From Lepas anatifera (lineage: Eukaryota; Arthropoda; Thecostraca; Lepadidae): a stretch of DNA of 64,000 nucleotides. Made by a program: the position numbers and the translations under genes. Shown here one piece after another: positions 17,960 to 29,100 of the stretch; the first letter of the stretch is position 1; the number at the start of each line of letters is the position of its first letter. The notes beneath the pieces were generated by a model that worked only from the letters and a program-made list of their open reading frames with translations, was not told the origin of the DNA and did no database searches. Location: positions 248,001 to 312,000 of the forward strand of contig JAOTON010000391.1 in NCBI GenBank assembly GCA_034440635.1, given 5' to 3'.

Positions 17960-18977
17960 CCCGCGCCCCACCGGGGTCCAGCGCCACCTTCGCCCCCACG
18001 GGGGCCATCAATGCCCCCTCTAACTCCGAAAATATGGGCGTTAGCGCAAATCTGCAAAGTGCAATAGAAAGCTCGCATGAATTCAGTAAGAAATTACTTC
18101 ACATGTTTTAGTGCTCAGGTCAATGGTTTGACCTCCAGAGGTCAAATTAGGTCAAGATCGGCTATTTTCACTCAAATATGCAATGCTTAAGCAAACTGGG
18201 CATAACTCTTATGCCATTAGAGCTATTGGGGTCTGGTAAAGTACATTTGATTGGAAATTGTCAGTACTTTTTCCGCTATGTGAAACGTAAAGACCTCCCG
18301 CCAGTGGTTTGACCTCCAGAGGTCACCTCGTGACCTAAGATGACCTGAGGTCACGAAAGGTCAGAGGGTGACCTTGCCATATATAAAATGAAAGCCAATG
18401 ACGAGGCAAACACGATGGTATTTGTTTCAGTGCTCTAGCTTATACAGGTCAAAAGTTATTGTCAAAATACTGTTTTTGACCCCTGGTGACCTTGGATGAC
18501 CTTGGAGAGGTCAAAGGGTAAATATGGAGCCTGGAATCCGTGAAGGGGTGTCAAAGAACGCTTTTCTGAACAAGCTGAGCATTTTCAATCGCTTTTGTGA
18601 CTTTTAGATCATAAGACAGCTTTTCCCCATGCTTTTTCAATGCAAGAGGTCACCTCGTGACCTGACCTCAGAGCACGAAATCTAAAAATCCCGGATATAC
18701 ATCTTGTAGACCCTGGAGGTGCCATGAAGTGTAGGATGTTTCAAATCGATCGACTTCGAAATGTAGCTCTTACAGAGCTCTAAAGTTGAAGTGAGGTGAC
18801 CTTGGTTGACCTCGTCTAGTGACCTGACCTTGGGTGACCCGGGGTAAAAATTTCAGGGATTGTGATACAAGGATGCAGTGAGAGGTAGAATCCTCAACCG
18901 CGGTGCTGCGCCTCTTCGTTTTTCTGCTATACCGGAAAAACCTTAGAGGGGCCATCGATGCCCCCGTGGGGTGAGGG
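17960..18977. mobile_element. piggyBac-like TTAA MITE, copy A1 (about 1 kb), rich in AGGTCA
   Basis: Flanked by TTAA on both sides (17956-17959, 18978-18981). The inverted ends are CCCGCGCCCCACCGGGG and CCCTCACCCCACGGGGG. The CCC start and TTAA target fit piggyBac-type transposition. There is no coding capacity. The interior contains many AGGTCA/TGACCT half-sites, for example a cluster at 18315-18375. A copy of the same family lies at 26375. Confidence 0.75.
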
Positions 18978-18981
18978 TTAA

Positions 18982-19756
18982 AGGGAGATACACAAAAAAT
19001 TTATTTGCTAGATCAAAAGGTCACAAAAACTGTTTCAGAAGTCCTATTCTCATTTTTGCGAATTCGGCCTGCAAATGCCTTAAAATTGCTCCCAAAGTCA
19101 ACATTTCTAGACGATTTTACCAGTACACCTCTCATCGATGTAAATGATGTACCCCCGGCTAAGGCTATCAAATTCTCTAAAAAATAATAGCCAAATTTGT
19201 CCTAGGCAGTGACTTGAAAGTTTAAAACTATTAAATAAAAAGTTATTTTAAAAAAGCTACAGCCAAAAATAATATTAAAACAAAAATATAGGACTTTTAA
19301 GAAATCACAATTGAACAAATCAGAAGGCACAGTCACCTCATAGGGGGGTCACATGACCTTTCTGACACAAAAGTGTTGTCCTCCTCGGGCTGAATCAGAA
19401 AATGACTTAAGACCCAAGGTACAAAATGGCTGAAGACTTGAGTAATTATGTTTTTTTCTGTTTCTAGGGCAAACAAATTCATTTTGTATTTTTCAAAGGC
19501 TTTGTAAAATTTATTCAAATACAAATACAGGACAGACATTTTTATGACAAAAATACATTACTTTTCAACTTTAAATAGTTTTCAAAAAGTAAGTGATGGG
19601 TGAAGGTTTCAGCATTCTATCAGAACTTTTTACCTATTTCGATAATAAGTGAGTGGCCTCCCAAAACTTTGCCAAAGATACAAAAATGATTGACAGTTTC
19701 GTAGTCAGGATTTTTCAAATAGCAAGAAACCACAATAATTTTTCACATATCTCCCT
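18982..19756. mobile_element. TTAA MITE of a second family (B), abutting A1
   Basis: Starts AGGGAGATACACAAAAAATT after the TTAA shared with A1. It ends with the inverse (AAATTTTT-like stretch, TATCTCCCT) before TTAA at 19757-19760. Terminal repeats agree over about 25 bases with few mismatches. AT-rich and non-coding. Confidence 0.65.
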
Positions 19757-20009
19757 TTAAGCTTTCATGGACATATTGTTTACCCAGGTGCAATGTTATG
19801 AAAATGAACATATTTTGAGAACCTGAGTGCAAATAAAAATATGCCCAAAAGACCTCCAATAATGATAAAGAATCTTAAGAGACAAAGCCATGAGGCATGA
19901 TAGGATTTTATGTCAGACAGAGACTCCTACAAATATACTTAAATTTGCTAAGTGATTACTGCTAGCCTTAGCCCATATCTGTTAGTGTTAGGAAGATTAA
20001 TCACCAGCA

Positions 20010-20485
20010 CTAAGAACTCTGCCTTGAGTGATTGCAGATGGGTGAAATATTGAAGGGGTACTGAATCTCTTAATTAGGGGAATGTGCTGCACCACATTCT
20101 CTGGACCTGCGCATAAAGTGGAAATGTCTTCAAATGTCAGGCACAGCTTTTTTCTTGGGGGAGAAGTATTTTCAGCAAGGCTTGGTTAGTTTGAATGCTG
20201 GCAGTCAGTCCAGATACTCACTCATGATCAGTGAGTTGGATAATATAATGTGTTAAAAAAATCTGCAATTGCTGCCAGCATTCAAACTAACCAAACAGTG
20301 GAAAACATTTTCAACCTAGCAAAAAGCTGTGCCCAACATTTGAAGACATTTCCACTTGATATGCAGGCCCAGCTCCTGTAGCAAGGCACAATTCCCTAAT
20401 CTAAAAAAATCAGTCCCCTTCAATATTTGACTATCTGCAGTCACTCAAAGCAAAATTCTAGTTCCCAGTGTACATATATCCCTCA
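20010..20485. repeat. Large inverted repeat (foldback), arms of about 205 bp
   Basis: The left arm, about 20010-20212, and right arm, about 20271-20485, are inverted copies at roughly 80 percent identity. Clear anchors are GGAAATGTCTTCAAATGT, GGTTAGTTTGAATGCTGGCA and ATATTGAAGGGG with their complements in reverse order. The loop is 58 bases. It probably represents a foldback-type MITE, but no target duplication was found. Confidence 0.6.
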
Positions 20486-20700
20486 ACATTAACCCCAAGA
20501 GGTCTGTTACTGTGCCCTACATATAAAAGATGAGACTAGGTACCTAGTCTGTCAAATTCCTTGCCAAAAATTGTTAGCCAATAAATGTCAATTCAATTTA
20601 ACTGTCTGAAATTTACAAATTTAATAGATATTTCCTGAACATTTTAATTTGATTTGGCTATATCAGGGCATTTGAACTAGATTACACCCTGCACCCTCAC

Positions 20701-20899
20701 CAGGGCATATTTTAAGCCACAAAGTGGTGGGGATTTTGCCCACCAGTCCCCCATGCTATGTCCACCAGTGAACTCCCAAGAATAGCCCAGTGCCCACCAG
20801 TCACCAATCATTTGATACTCTAGGAGTGCCCTTTTGATGACAATTTGTGCCCTTTTCAGCCAAATGCCCACCAGTCGCAATTTCTTAAAATATGCTCTG
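20701..20899. mobile_element. hAT-like MITE (199 bp) with exact 8-bp target duplication
   Basis: Ends CAGGGCATATTTTAAG and, inverted, CAGAGCATATTTTAAG. The exact 8-mer ACCCTCAC lies at 20693-20700 and 20900-20907. The interior repeats TGCCCACCAGTC-type words in both orientations. Non-coding. Confidence 0.85.
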
Positions 20900-20907
20900 A
20901 CCCTCAC

Positions 20908-21885
20908 TACAACCATTTTACATGGAGAATGCAGGAACAGCACTTACGTCAATTTCCCACCCAACAATGGACCTCTCAGTGCCCCTATTCTCCAATTATG
21001 TGCACATACTGATACACCACACTTTCAAAATGTATGCGCTTCTGACCCAAATGGTCCACATCACAAATCCTGGATCTTCTTATCTACCCACCCATCAGAA
21101 TCATACCAAACATGTTCAAACTTTAATGCCATAACCATACTTAGCCAGATATTTGACTTCCATGTAGGGCAAAAAGTTATCAGTGTATCATAATGAACAA
21201 AAAACGCCGAAAATCATCAACCAATTATACCATAGGAGGACAACGAACTCCCCATATGGACGGTGGATTTAAACATTTCTTACCTGATCTTATACTGAGA
21301 TGCAACCCTTTGACGATGCAAGAAATCTGTCCCATCTGTGCCCATCACAGTCGGACCATTCATAGAAGCCATGTTTTCTTTTAATTTGATCGATAAATTG
21401 ACCCACACGTCCCCCAGCCGAAAAATGGTTTGAAAAAGTACAGAAAAGAAATCTATCCCTTTCCCCGAATTTTACACATACGCAGCAAAAGTCACTATAC
21501 TTTCTTTAATGTCACCATTCATTGCTGCATAATCTCAACGTGAAGGAATACCTTTAACCTTGTAAAGGAAAATCGAGGAGTTTCTAATAATGGATTTCTC
21601 CAACCAATAACACGAGATAACAGCAGCAGCATAGCCGGGGAGGGCATGGGATCGTCACTTCGCTTTATTTGGACCTTCAATGTTTTTCAATATTGGGTCG
21701 CCGCCAAGGCCCTGACACGCGCAGTGGCGGGACTAAGGTGCCCTTCTCCTATTTTCCAAGACAACCGAAGAACAGTTCGTAGCCGGAAAACGATACTTGG
21801 CTGCATTTTAGAGAATTCATGAGCGCGTCGATTAGTGGAATTATTTTGAACATGGGCTAATGTATAACCCATCACAGCCTTGGGG
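20908..21885. other. No recognised feature
   Basis: AT-rich sequence. Frames of up to 119 codons show no known motif. Confidence 0.35.
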
Positions 21886-22004
21886 GTTCGATTGGACCCT
21901 ACACCCCCCCGGTTTTTGGGAATGATTCCGAGTCAGGGCGCTATATGGCCTCACCACCACCAGATTGGTGCGCCCACCAAACCCGAATAACTAACTAACT
22001 AACG
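21886..22004 (+). mobile_element. Retroelement 3' end with (AACT)n tail
   Basis: GGTTCGATTGGACCCT near 21890 recurs at about 25567 (GGTTCGATTGGACCCC). The segment ends in ACTAACTAACTAAC, a short tandem tail like those of SINEs or LINEs. The element type is not resolved. Confidence 0.35.
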
Positions 22005-22007
22005 ATT

Positions 22008-22745
22008 CCGGAGTCAATTTCAAATAAAATGGTACGCCCTGAGCTGATATGGTGTTCCCTGAGCTGATCTAGGGTCCTGCTCTGGTCTGGAGACCAGGAG
22101 CTGATCTGGATCCCTGATTTAGTTTGGGCCACCCGAGCTGATCGATCTGGTGCCCTCTGAGCAGATATGTTGCCCCAGAGCTGATCTAATACCCACGAGG
22201 TCATTATAGTGCCTCTTAAGCCATCATTGGGTCTCCTGAGCCCACCTGATGTCCTCTGAGCTAGTTAGGTGCCCCTGAGCTAATTGGGCCCCTTTTAAGC
22301 TGGCCCATGCCTCTTTAATTGATTACCTGCTTTCCTGAGCAGCCCTGGGGTCCTCCCACCGAGGCTGATGAGGGCCCCCAAGCTAGTATGGGGCTCCTGA
22401 ACTAATTAATTGCCTCACCACGAGCTGATCGGGGCCCCGAGCTGGTTGAGGGCCACTGAGCTGATCCGCTGTCCCCTAATCTGGTAGAGTGCCCTATGGG
22501 CCGATCTGGTACCCCCTGAGCAGCTCTGGGGCTCCTGAGCTCATAGCGCCCCCGAGCTGCTGAGGGATTTAGACCCCTGGGATGATAAAGAGCTACTGAA
22601 CTGATTTAGTGCCCTTGACTTGATCTGGCCCCCTGACCTGACCCAAGATGACCTGACTTGGACCACCGAACTGATCTGGGTCCCCTGGGTGGGGCTCTGA
22701 TCCACATCAGGGGTCATCTGAGTCTTGAATAGAGAGAATAAGAAC
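22008..22745. repeat. GAGCTGATCTGGTGCCCC minisatellite, copy D1
   Basis: Units of about 18-25 bases with CCTGAGCTGATCTGGTGCCC as best approximation. The order of variant units, including the run from GCTCTGGTCTGG through CTGATCGATCTGGTGCCC and the terminal TCTTGAATAGA...GAATAAGAACATAACTC, matches the copy at 62760-64000, so both derive from one larger element. Confidence 0.8.
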
Positions 22746-22767
22746 ATAACTCCAACTCCCATGAACT

Positions 22768-23503
22768 ACAGAAAAGACTTCCGGACAACTGCTCTATCTT
22801 CACAGCCGAGGCTGTTGCCATCCTAAATGCATTAGCCATAATCAGAACCCAAAATATCAACTCAGCCGTCATCTGTTCAGACTCTAAATCTGTCCTGCAG
22901 GCCGTCAGTAACGTAGTCAACCCCAGCCACCACGTTATAGCAGATATTCAGAAAGGTATCGATGATACCCCTGATGTCTCTTTTCTTTGGATCCCGGGCC
23001 ACTGCAAAATTCAAGGAAATGAAAAGGCCGATGAGCAGGCAAAAAAGTCCCTAGAACTTAGAGAGATCGCACCCTTAATGTGGTCTGGAGATGATAGCAA
23101 AGCTCTCCTCCAGGACAGCATCCAGAAGCAAATTCAAAATAACTGGACCACAAACCACAGCGCCCACCTATTCTATATCAAGCCTAACATCGGCTACTGG
23201 CCCAGTTCCATCCAAAAGGGTCGCCGGCGCGAGGTTATTGTAACCAGACTCAGAAATGGACACACAAAATTAAATGCCTATTGGAACGCGGGTACCTGTG
23301 GTACCTACGACGCAATGGAGAATCCCTATCACATTCTCATCGATTGTCCCCAGCACAATACCCATCGGCAACCCATGCTAGATTACTGCCGAATCCAAAA
23401 CATCTCTGTAGACCTAAAAACTCTGCTCGGTAACGACCATCCTGAGCTACTCGAAAAAGTCTTTACATTTCTAAAGGACTCTGGGCTAGAGAAGTTTCTA
23501 TAA
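22768..23503 (+). pseudogene. LINE ORF2 fragment: RNase H and C-terminal domain
   Basis: The open frame continues to a TAA at 23501-23503. It shows FTAEAVAILNALAIIR (second catalytic acid E), ICSDSKSVLQAV (third, D) and FLWIPGHCKIQGNEKADEQA (the WIPGH motif and last D). The C-terminal part has a degenerate zinc-finger-like segment ending in YHILIDCP. The first RNase H Asp is lost to the 5' truncation, so it cannot be functional. There are no internal stops, so the insertion is recent. Confidence 0.82.
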
Positions 23504-24263
23504 ATCACCCCTCCCAGTATATATGATGGAGGGTGCATGGTGCACCCCCAAAGTAGGACTTGCCTATTTTCCAATCATAGATAATCCACTGCAAAATCTA
23601 AGCAATAGCTGTTTAACCTTTAAATGGTTCATTGTAGGCTAAGGATAGGTTATGTTAGGCTAGCTTTGAAATCAGGTTAGGTTAAATAGGTTAGATTTCT
23701 TCACCGCAGTGATACCTTTCACTGCAGGTCTATGCTAACCACACCTATACTCTTACTAACAATCTAACTATCCTCTCACACTTCTTTTCCTCTGCGCGGC
23801 GGCTGCCCAGCCGGAGAGGGGAGCTGCAACTTCACCTCCGGGTTGCAGGGTAAATTCGCGGCACCCTGACCAGGTGTTTAGCGCACTTTCTAAAATACGA
23901 AATTATTGAGTTAACGGAGGATTTCGAGTAACGTAGACAAGCGGACATCAGTAGCTGACACACAAAATTCTAAATTCTAAATTCCAAATTCTAAATTTAA
24001 GGTCTTCAACCACAGAAATAACCTTCGCACTCTGCGGGTCTAAACTTATTAAAAGACCTCCCTTGGCATGGCTATGCCATTGCCATGACCGTCCATTTGC
24101 AAGCTAAAACATCTTGCAACCCATTACTTGAAATAACTCCCATTGCTTTAACAGACTAACGTAGCTTGCCCTCACACAAAATTCTAAAATTCTCCCACAC
24201 ACTCCTTTAGAGGCGGGCAAAGGTGTTATGCACAGAACGCCTAATAAAAAGCCATTGATTGAT
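22768..24263 (+). mobile_element. 5'-truncated non-LTR retrotransposon with RNase H domain
   Basis: An insertion into the D1 repeat, bounded by the exact 11-mer TCCCATGAACT (22757-22767 and 24264-24274). It starts inside an RNase H domain and ends with AATAAAAAGCC and an ATTG repeat tail. The 3'UTR occupies 23504-24263. An RNase H after the reverse transcriptase points to the I/jockey-type group. The clade cannot be resolved from this fragment. Confidence 0.82.
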
Positions 24264-24420
24264 TCCCATGAACTCGGAGGCCCCTGAGCTAGTCTAGTCC
24301 CTGGCGCCACAACTGGTGGGCAGCTGCTCTAGGGGGGCTCTGATCCGCTCTGATCCACATTAGGGAACCTCACAGCTGGTCTTGAATAGATGGGGAATAA
24401 GAACACAATGCCAACTCCCC
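24264..24420. repeat. D1 minisatellite, continuation after the LINE
   Basis: Resumes with GGCCCCTGAGCTAGTCTAGTC, then repeats the terminal block (CTCTGATCCACATTAGG, TCTTGAATAGATG, GAATAAGAACACAATGCC). 24421-25140 after it has no recognised feature. Confidence 0.65.
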
Positions 24421-25140
24421 TCGTAAAATTGAGCTAACGAGGAATGATCCAACACTAAAGCGGCTTGTGATGCATAGGCACCGCTATACTGCTATACTGA
24501 TGGATTCTGGTGAGGGGTGCTAAAAAGACACATGCCCCTGAACTCAGATCAAAGTCCCCCTTAACGAGGATTTTTACTTTTTACTTAAACAAAAGCTAGT
24601 TTTCTTTTCTAACAATTTTCAGCCCTGTCACACCCTCTCCATCCAAACCATCAGCCTGTCTCCTTTTCTTTACCTCTACTGGCGCTGATCGTTCATAAAT
24701 ATAGCTTTCAAGCGCGTTAAAAATAGGGCATAAATTGTTCCAGTAGCGAAAATTGTTCTCTCCCAATGTCAAGATGTCAGACCTCCCAATCCCCTTGTGG
24801 GAGCCGTGGTACTTTATCTGCGTTCAACTAGGGTGTCACTAATAATTTTTGGTACTTGTACGGACAAGACCAGTGGTTGTAACAAAAGGCAGTTGTTCAC
24901 TCCAATATGTCTTAGCTTGCTCAATGCACATGGTGGCAAGCATTGCAGTCTCCGCTGATTTTTCTGAGGTCAACTACCTACATACATGAGTTAGCTGACT
25001 TGTCCTTGAATCTATCCAAAACAGAGATTTTGGTGATTATTTTGTCTCGTTTTTTAGCCACGTGAAAAGTGCCCTTTTTCTCGCGGGGTGCTCCTCAAAG
25101 GTAGTGTGCCCTCCATGCCAAAGTTTTTACTGCACCCTTG

Positions 25141-26230
25141 ACCAGAAGCCATCAAAGGTCATGGTTTTCAGAATTGTATGGGTCAATAACTTTTGAACGA
25201 AAGATGATAAAGTTATAAATTTGGTATCATAGTAATGAGCATGACTAAAGGATTCAAATGATATCCAAAATGACCTTGGAAGGTCAGATCAAGGTCATGA
25301 TTTAGCCTTACAAGGCATGCTGCATTATCATACGAATCCTTGAATCAAGACAAACACATTGGTGCTTTTTTGTTTTGTTCTAGGTTTAATTGTTCCCGAG
25401 TTATAAGGGGTTTTCTAAATGGGGTATCATAGCCGATTTTGGTCTACTGTCACCTCACGGGTCAGCGGATGTGGTTTAAACTCGGTTCTAGAGTAGAAGA
25501 CGGTAAGGCGCTTCTACCGCCGTTTCAATTTTTCCGCATCGCATCCGGTTCCCGAGATGGTAAGGGGTTCGATTGGACCCCCTCCCCAGGCGGTGGTGTG
25601 TGCCAAAACAGACCAGGTCTTCCCGGTTTTCTTGACTTACCTGTAGGTTTTCAAATTCAGACCTATATTTTTAGAACGTCGCAATCGTGCGTTCGCACCA
25701 GTTCGCCTGCACTGCAGACCAATGATGACGTAATAAAATCATATAATCGGGATTATATGTCAAGGTCACCCACATCAATTTCAAGGTCATAGGTCTCAGG
25801 TTAGTCATTGACCCAGTGGTTCGGTCAAATGGAATTGCCCAATAAGACGTACGTTATGCTATGACTTCATATTTAAGGCTACTATATGCCAATGTCAAGG
25901 TCAAAGTCGAAAGTAAAGTTCAAAGGTCTTTTTCAAGGTCAAACCCTCATTTACCGCCGAAAGGCTACCATAGTACCAGTTATATTGCACATTATTGGGA
26001 ACGTTTCACATTTTGTCGTCATAGGTCAGTGGCCTTCATTGACTTTGACCTCAAACTTTCAGAGAGCACTGTGTGAGACTTTTCCTCGATGACCTTATTC
26101 CGTGTTTAATGTATTCCCGGCTGTTTCCGCACAACCACGGTATTTCTCAATAGGCTTCCAGCACGGCCCAAGATTGACCTTTACGACTTCATTTGACCTC
26201 GAAGACATTGACCCAGATCAATGACACTCA
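25141..26230. repeat. Dispersed AGGTCA-rich repeat, left copies (minus orientation)
   Basis: Many AGGTCA/TGACCT words. The stretch 25640-25790, read on the minus strand, matches 28560-28690 and 28970-29085 on plus (shared GATTATATG, GACGTCA, GCAATGCAGG-like and GATTGCGAC anchors). Element borders were not found. Confidence 0.5.
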
Positions 26231-26374
26231 GCTATAATGTAGACCACCGTCGCCCTCACACACACCCAAACGGGCACTTTTCTAACCCTCTTGGTTGATA
26301 TCTAAAAGAAGGGGTTCTTTAGAACCCCCTCCAGCGCGTGTTGACGCCCGGACCCTTTCCACTGCGCGTGTTAA

Positions 26375-27402
26375 CCCGCGCCCCACCGGGGGTCCCGCGC
26401 CACCTTCGCCCCACCGGGGGGCCATCGATGGCCCCCCCTCTAACTCCGAAAATATGGGCGTTAGCGCAAATCTGCGAAGTGCAATAGAAAGCTCGCGTGA
26501 ATTCAGTAAGAAATTACTTCGCATGTTTTAGTGCTCACGTCAATGGTTTGACCTCCAGAGGCCAAATTAGGTCAAGATCGGCTATTTTCACTCAAATATG
26601 CAATGATTAAGCCAACTGGGCATAACTCTTATGTCATTAGAGCTATTGAGGCCTGGTAAAGTACATTTGATAGCAAATTGCCAGTACTTTTTCCGCTATG
26701 TGGAACGTAAAGACCTCCCGCCAGTGGTTTGACCGCCAGAGGTCACCTCGTGACCTAATATGACCTGAGGTCACGAAAGGTCAAAAAGTGACCTTGCCGT
26801 ATATCAAATGAAAGCCAGTGACAAGACAAACACGATGGTGTTTGTTTTACCGCTCTAGTTCAATTAGGTCAAAAGTTATTGTCAAAATACTGTTTTTGAC
26901 CTCTGGTGACCTTGCATGACCTTGGAAAAGTCAAAGGGCAAATATGACCCCTGGTATCCGTGAAAGGGTGTCCAAAAACGTTGTTCTGAGCAGTCTGAGT
27001 ATTTGCAATCATTTTTGTGGCTTTTATATCATGAAATAGCTTTTCCCCATGCTTTTCCAATGGGAGAGGTCGCCTCGTGACCTGACCTCAGGGCACGAAA
27101 TCGAAAAATCCCGGATATACACCTTGTAGACCCTGGAGGGGTCATGAAGTGTACGAAGTTTCAAATTGATCGACTTCGAAATGTAGCTCTTACAGAGCTC
27201 TAAAGGTGAAGTGAGGTGACCTTGGTTGACCTCGTCTGGTGACCTGACCTTGGGTGACCCGGGGTAAAAATTTCAGGGATGATGGGAAAATGATGCAGTG
27301 AGAGGTAGAGCCCTCAACCGCGGTGCTGCGCCTTGGCGTTTTTCTGCTATCCCGGAAAAACCTTAGGGGGGCCATCGATGGCCCCTCCCGGTGGGGCGAG
27401 GG
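26375..27402. mobile_element. piggyBac-like TTAA MITE, copy A2
   Basis: TTAA at 26371-26374 and 27403-27406. The inverted ends are CCCGCGCCCCACCGGGGG and CCCTCGCCCCACCGGGAGG. It aligns with A1 (17960-18977) along its whole length at roughly 90 percent, including the subterminal palindrome GGCCATCGATGGCC and the AGGTCA clusters. Non-coding. Confidence 0.8.
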
Positions 27403-27406
27403 TTAA

Positions 27407-29100
27407 ACGCAGAGTGTAGGTCGCCGCAGACAAAGTTTAATCTCGCCTCGATACTGGTTCGGAGTGCAATATTCCACAAGCGTCGCCACCGGAAAAAGTG
27501 AGAGGCCTGTCCAGCTTCAAACTACCGCTGACAAGAAACTGTTCCCTTTGGAACCAAAAATCAAAAACACAATACGACATGTTCCTAATAATGTGCAATA
27601 TAACTGGCACTATAGCAGCCTTTGTGAAGCAATTGAGGGTTTGACATCTAAAAGACCTTTGACTTTGACCTGTTGCCTTGACCTTGCCACTGAGTAGCAT
27701 TAACACCCGCACTGCAGAGGGGTCTGGTACTAACGCGCACTGGAGAGGGTCTGGTATACCAGTCTGGGTATCTGGGGTCTGGTATATCCCATGGGAGCCT
27801 ATATATAGGCTCCCATGAGATATCGGCAACTAAAAGACTTAGAAAAACGTCGGTTTGTGGGTGGGTGGGGGCTATGGCGATATTCCTCATAGTGGATTCT
27901 CATTTACCTCACTCAATACCTTCAAGGTCAAACGAGGTCATAAGGGTGAAATATTGACCGTGCTGGGGACCTATTGAGAAATTATTATGAGATTGGAGAT
28001 AAAAAGGTTGGATGTTGTTATTGTAAATAATTATGAAAATATCCGGACTATGTGCATTATATATTGAAGAAAACGAGGAAAAAATGTACATGTAAAAATG
28101 TTTATTTTTTGCTTGTTTTCTTCAATACATATCATGAATGTAAGTGGGTTATTTTTTAAGATTATTGCCCATTGAGAAGTACCATAATTATGCAAGAAAA
28201 AGTCGGAAATGCGCTGCAGGTGGCCAGAGACATAGTGGGAAGTAAAAGAAGTATTTTCTTAAATTTTGGGATCAAAGTTATTCAAGGTCATTGACCTATG
28301 TCGTCATAATATGGTATTCATCCTATAACATACAATATAACAAGCACTATAGCAGCTGTTGGGCAGGAAATGAGGATTGACCTGTACCCATTACCTTTGA
28401 CCTTGACCTTTGACCTTGAACTTTACATCTAGTTACCTAAACTATGACTTCATAGCATGATATACGTCTGACTAGGTAACGTCATTTGACTGGAAGCACT
28501 GGGGCCAATGACCTTAAAAGTGCTGGTATGATCTTGGCCCTGACCTTCATGCGAGGTGCCCTTGATATATCATCTCGTTTATGTGGAGTTATGACGCCAC
28601 CACTCGGTCACCAATGCAAGCGCACTGGTCCGACCGCGCGGTTGTGACGATCTCAAAGTGTAGGTCTGAATTTGAAAGCCTATAAGTTAAAGGTTTTTAA
28701 GCAATTTTCAAAATTATTGTGGCAACCAAAGCGCCATTAATTTTTCTACTGTAGCCGAGTGCCTTTTTTGGCTACGAGCGGTTCCCCTTGGAAAAAGGTG
28801 GAGGGGCCCTCCGAGGGCCCCATCCAGTGCGCGCGCATGCTAATTATGAAGTCATATCATAATATAAGTCATACTAAATAATTTTATCTGGCCAGAACAC
28901 AGGGGCCACTGACCTTGACTTTTTGCCTTTGATCTTGAATTTGAACTTAAAGTAGGGTGATCTTGACATATATTTCCGATTATATGACGTTCTGACGTCA
29001 CTGCTCGGTCTACAATGCAGGCCAACTGATGTGACCGCGCGATTGCGACAGTCAAAAATATAGATCTCATATTGAAAGCCTATAAGAAAAATGATTGACT
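27407..29100. repeat. Dispersed AGGTCA-rich repeat, right copies
   Basis: Continues the family of 25141-26230 in the opposite orientation, with two partial copies at 28560-28690 and 28970-29085. It also contains a perfect 26-base palindrome at 27791-27816 (core GCCTATATATAGGC). Confidence 0.45.
28398..28416 (-). promoter_or_regulatory. Triple AGGTCA half-site (DR1 plus DR0)
   Basis: TGACCT occurs at 28398-28403, 28404-28409 and 28411-28416. On the minus strand this is AGGTCA, one spacer base, then two abutting AGGTCA. DR1 is the preferred site of RXR/USP-, HNF4- and PPAR-type nuclear receptors. Function is inference only, because the site lies in repeat DNA. Confidence 0.3.

Noticed and set aside
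23600..23710. Telomere-like GGTTA repeats
   Set aside because: Only a few irregular GTTAGG words within the LINE 3'UTR and not a tandem array.
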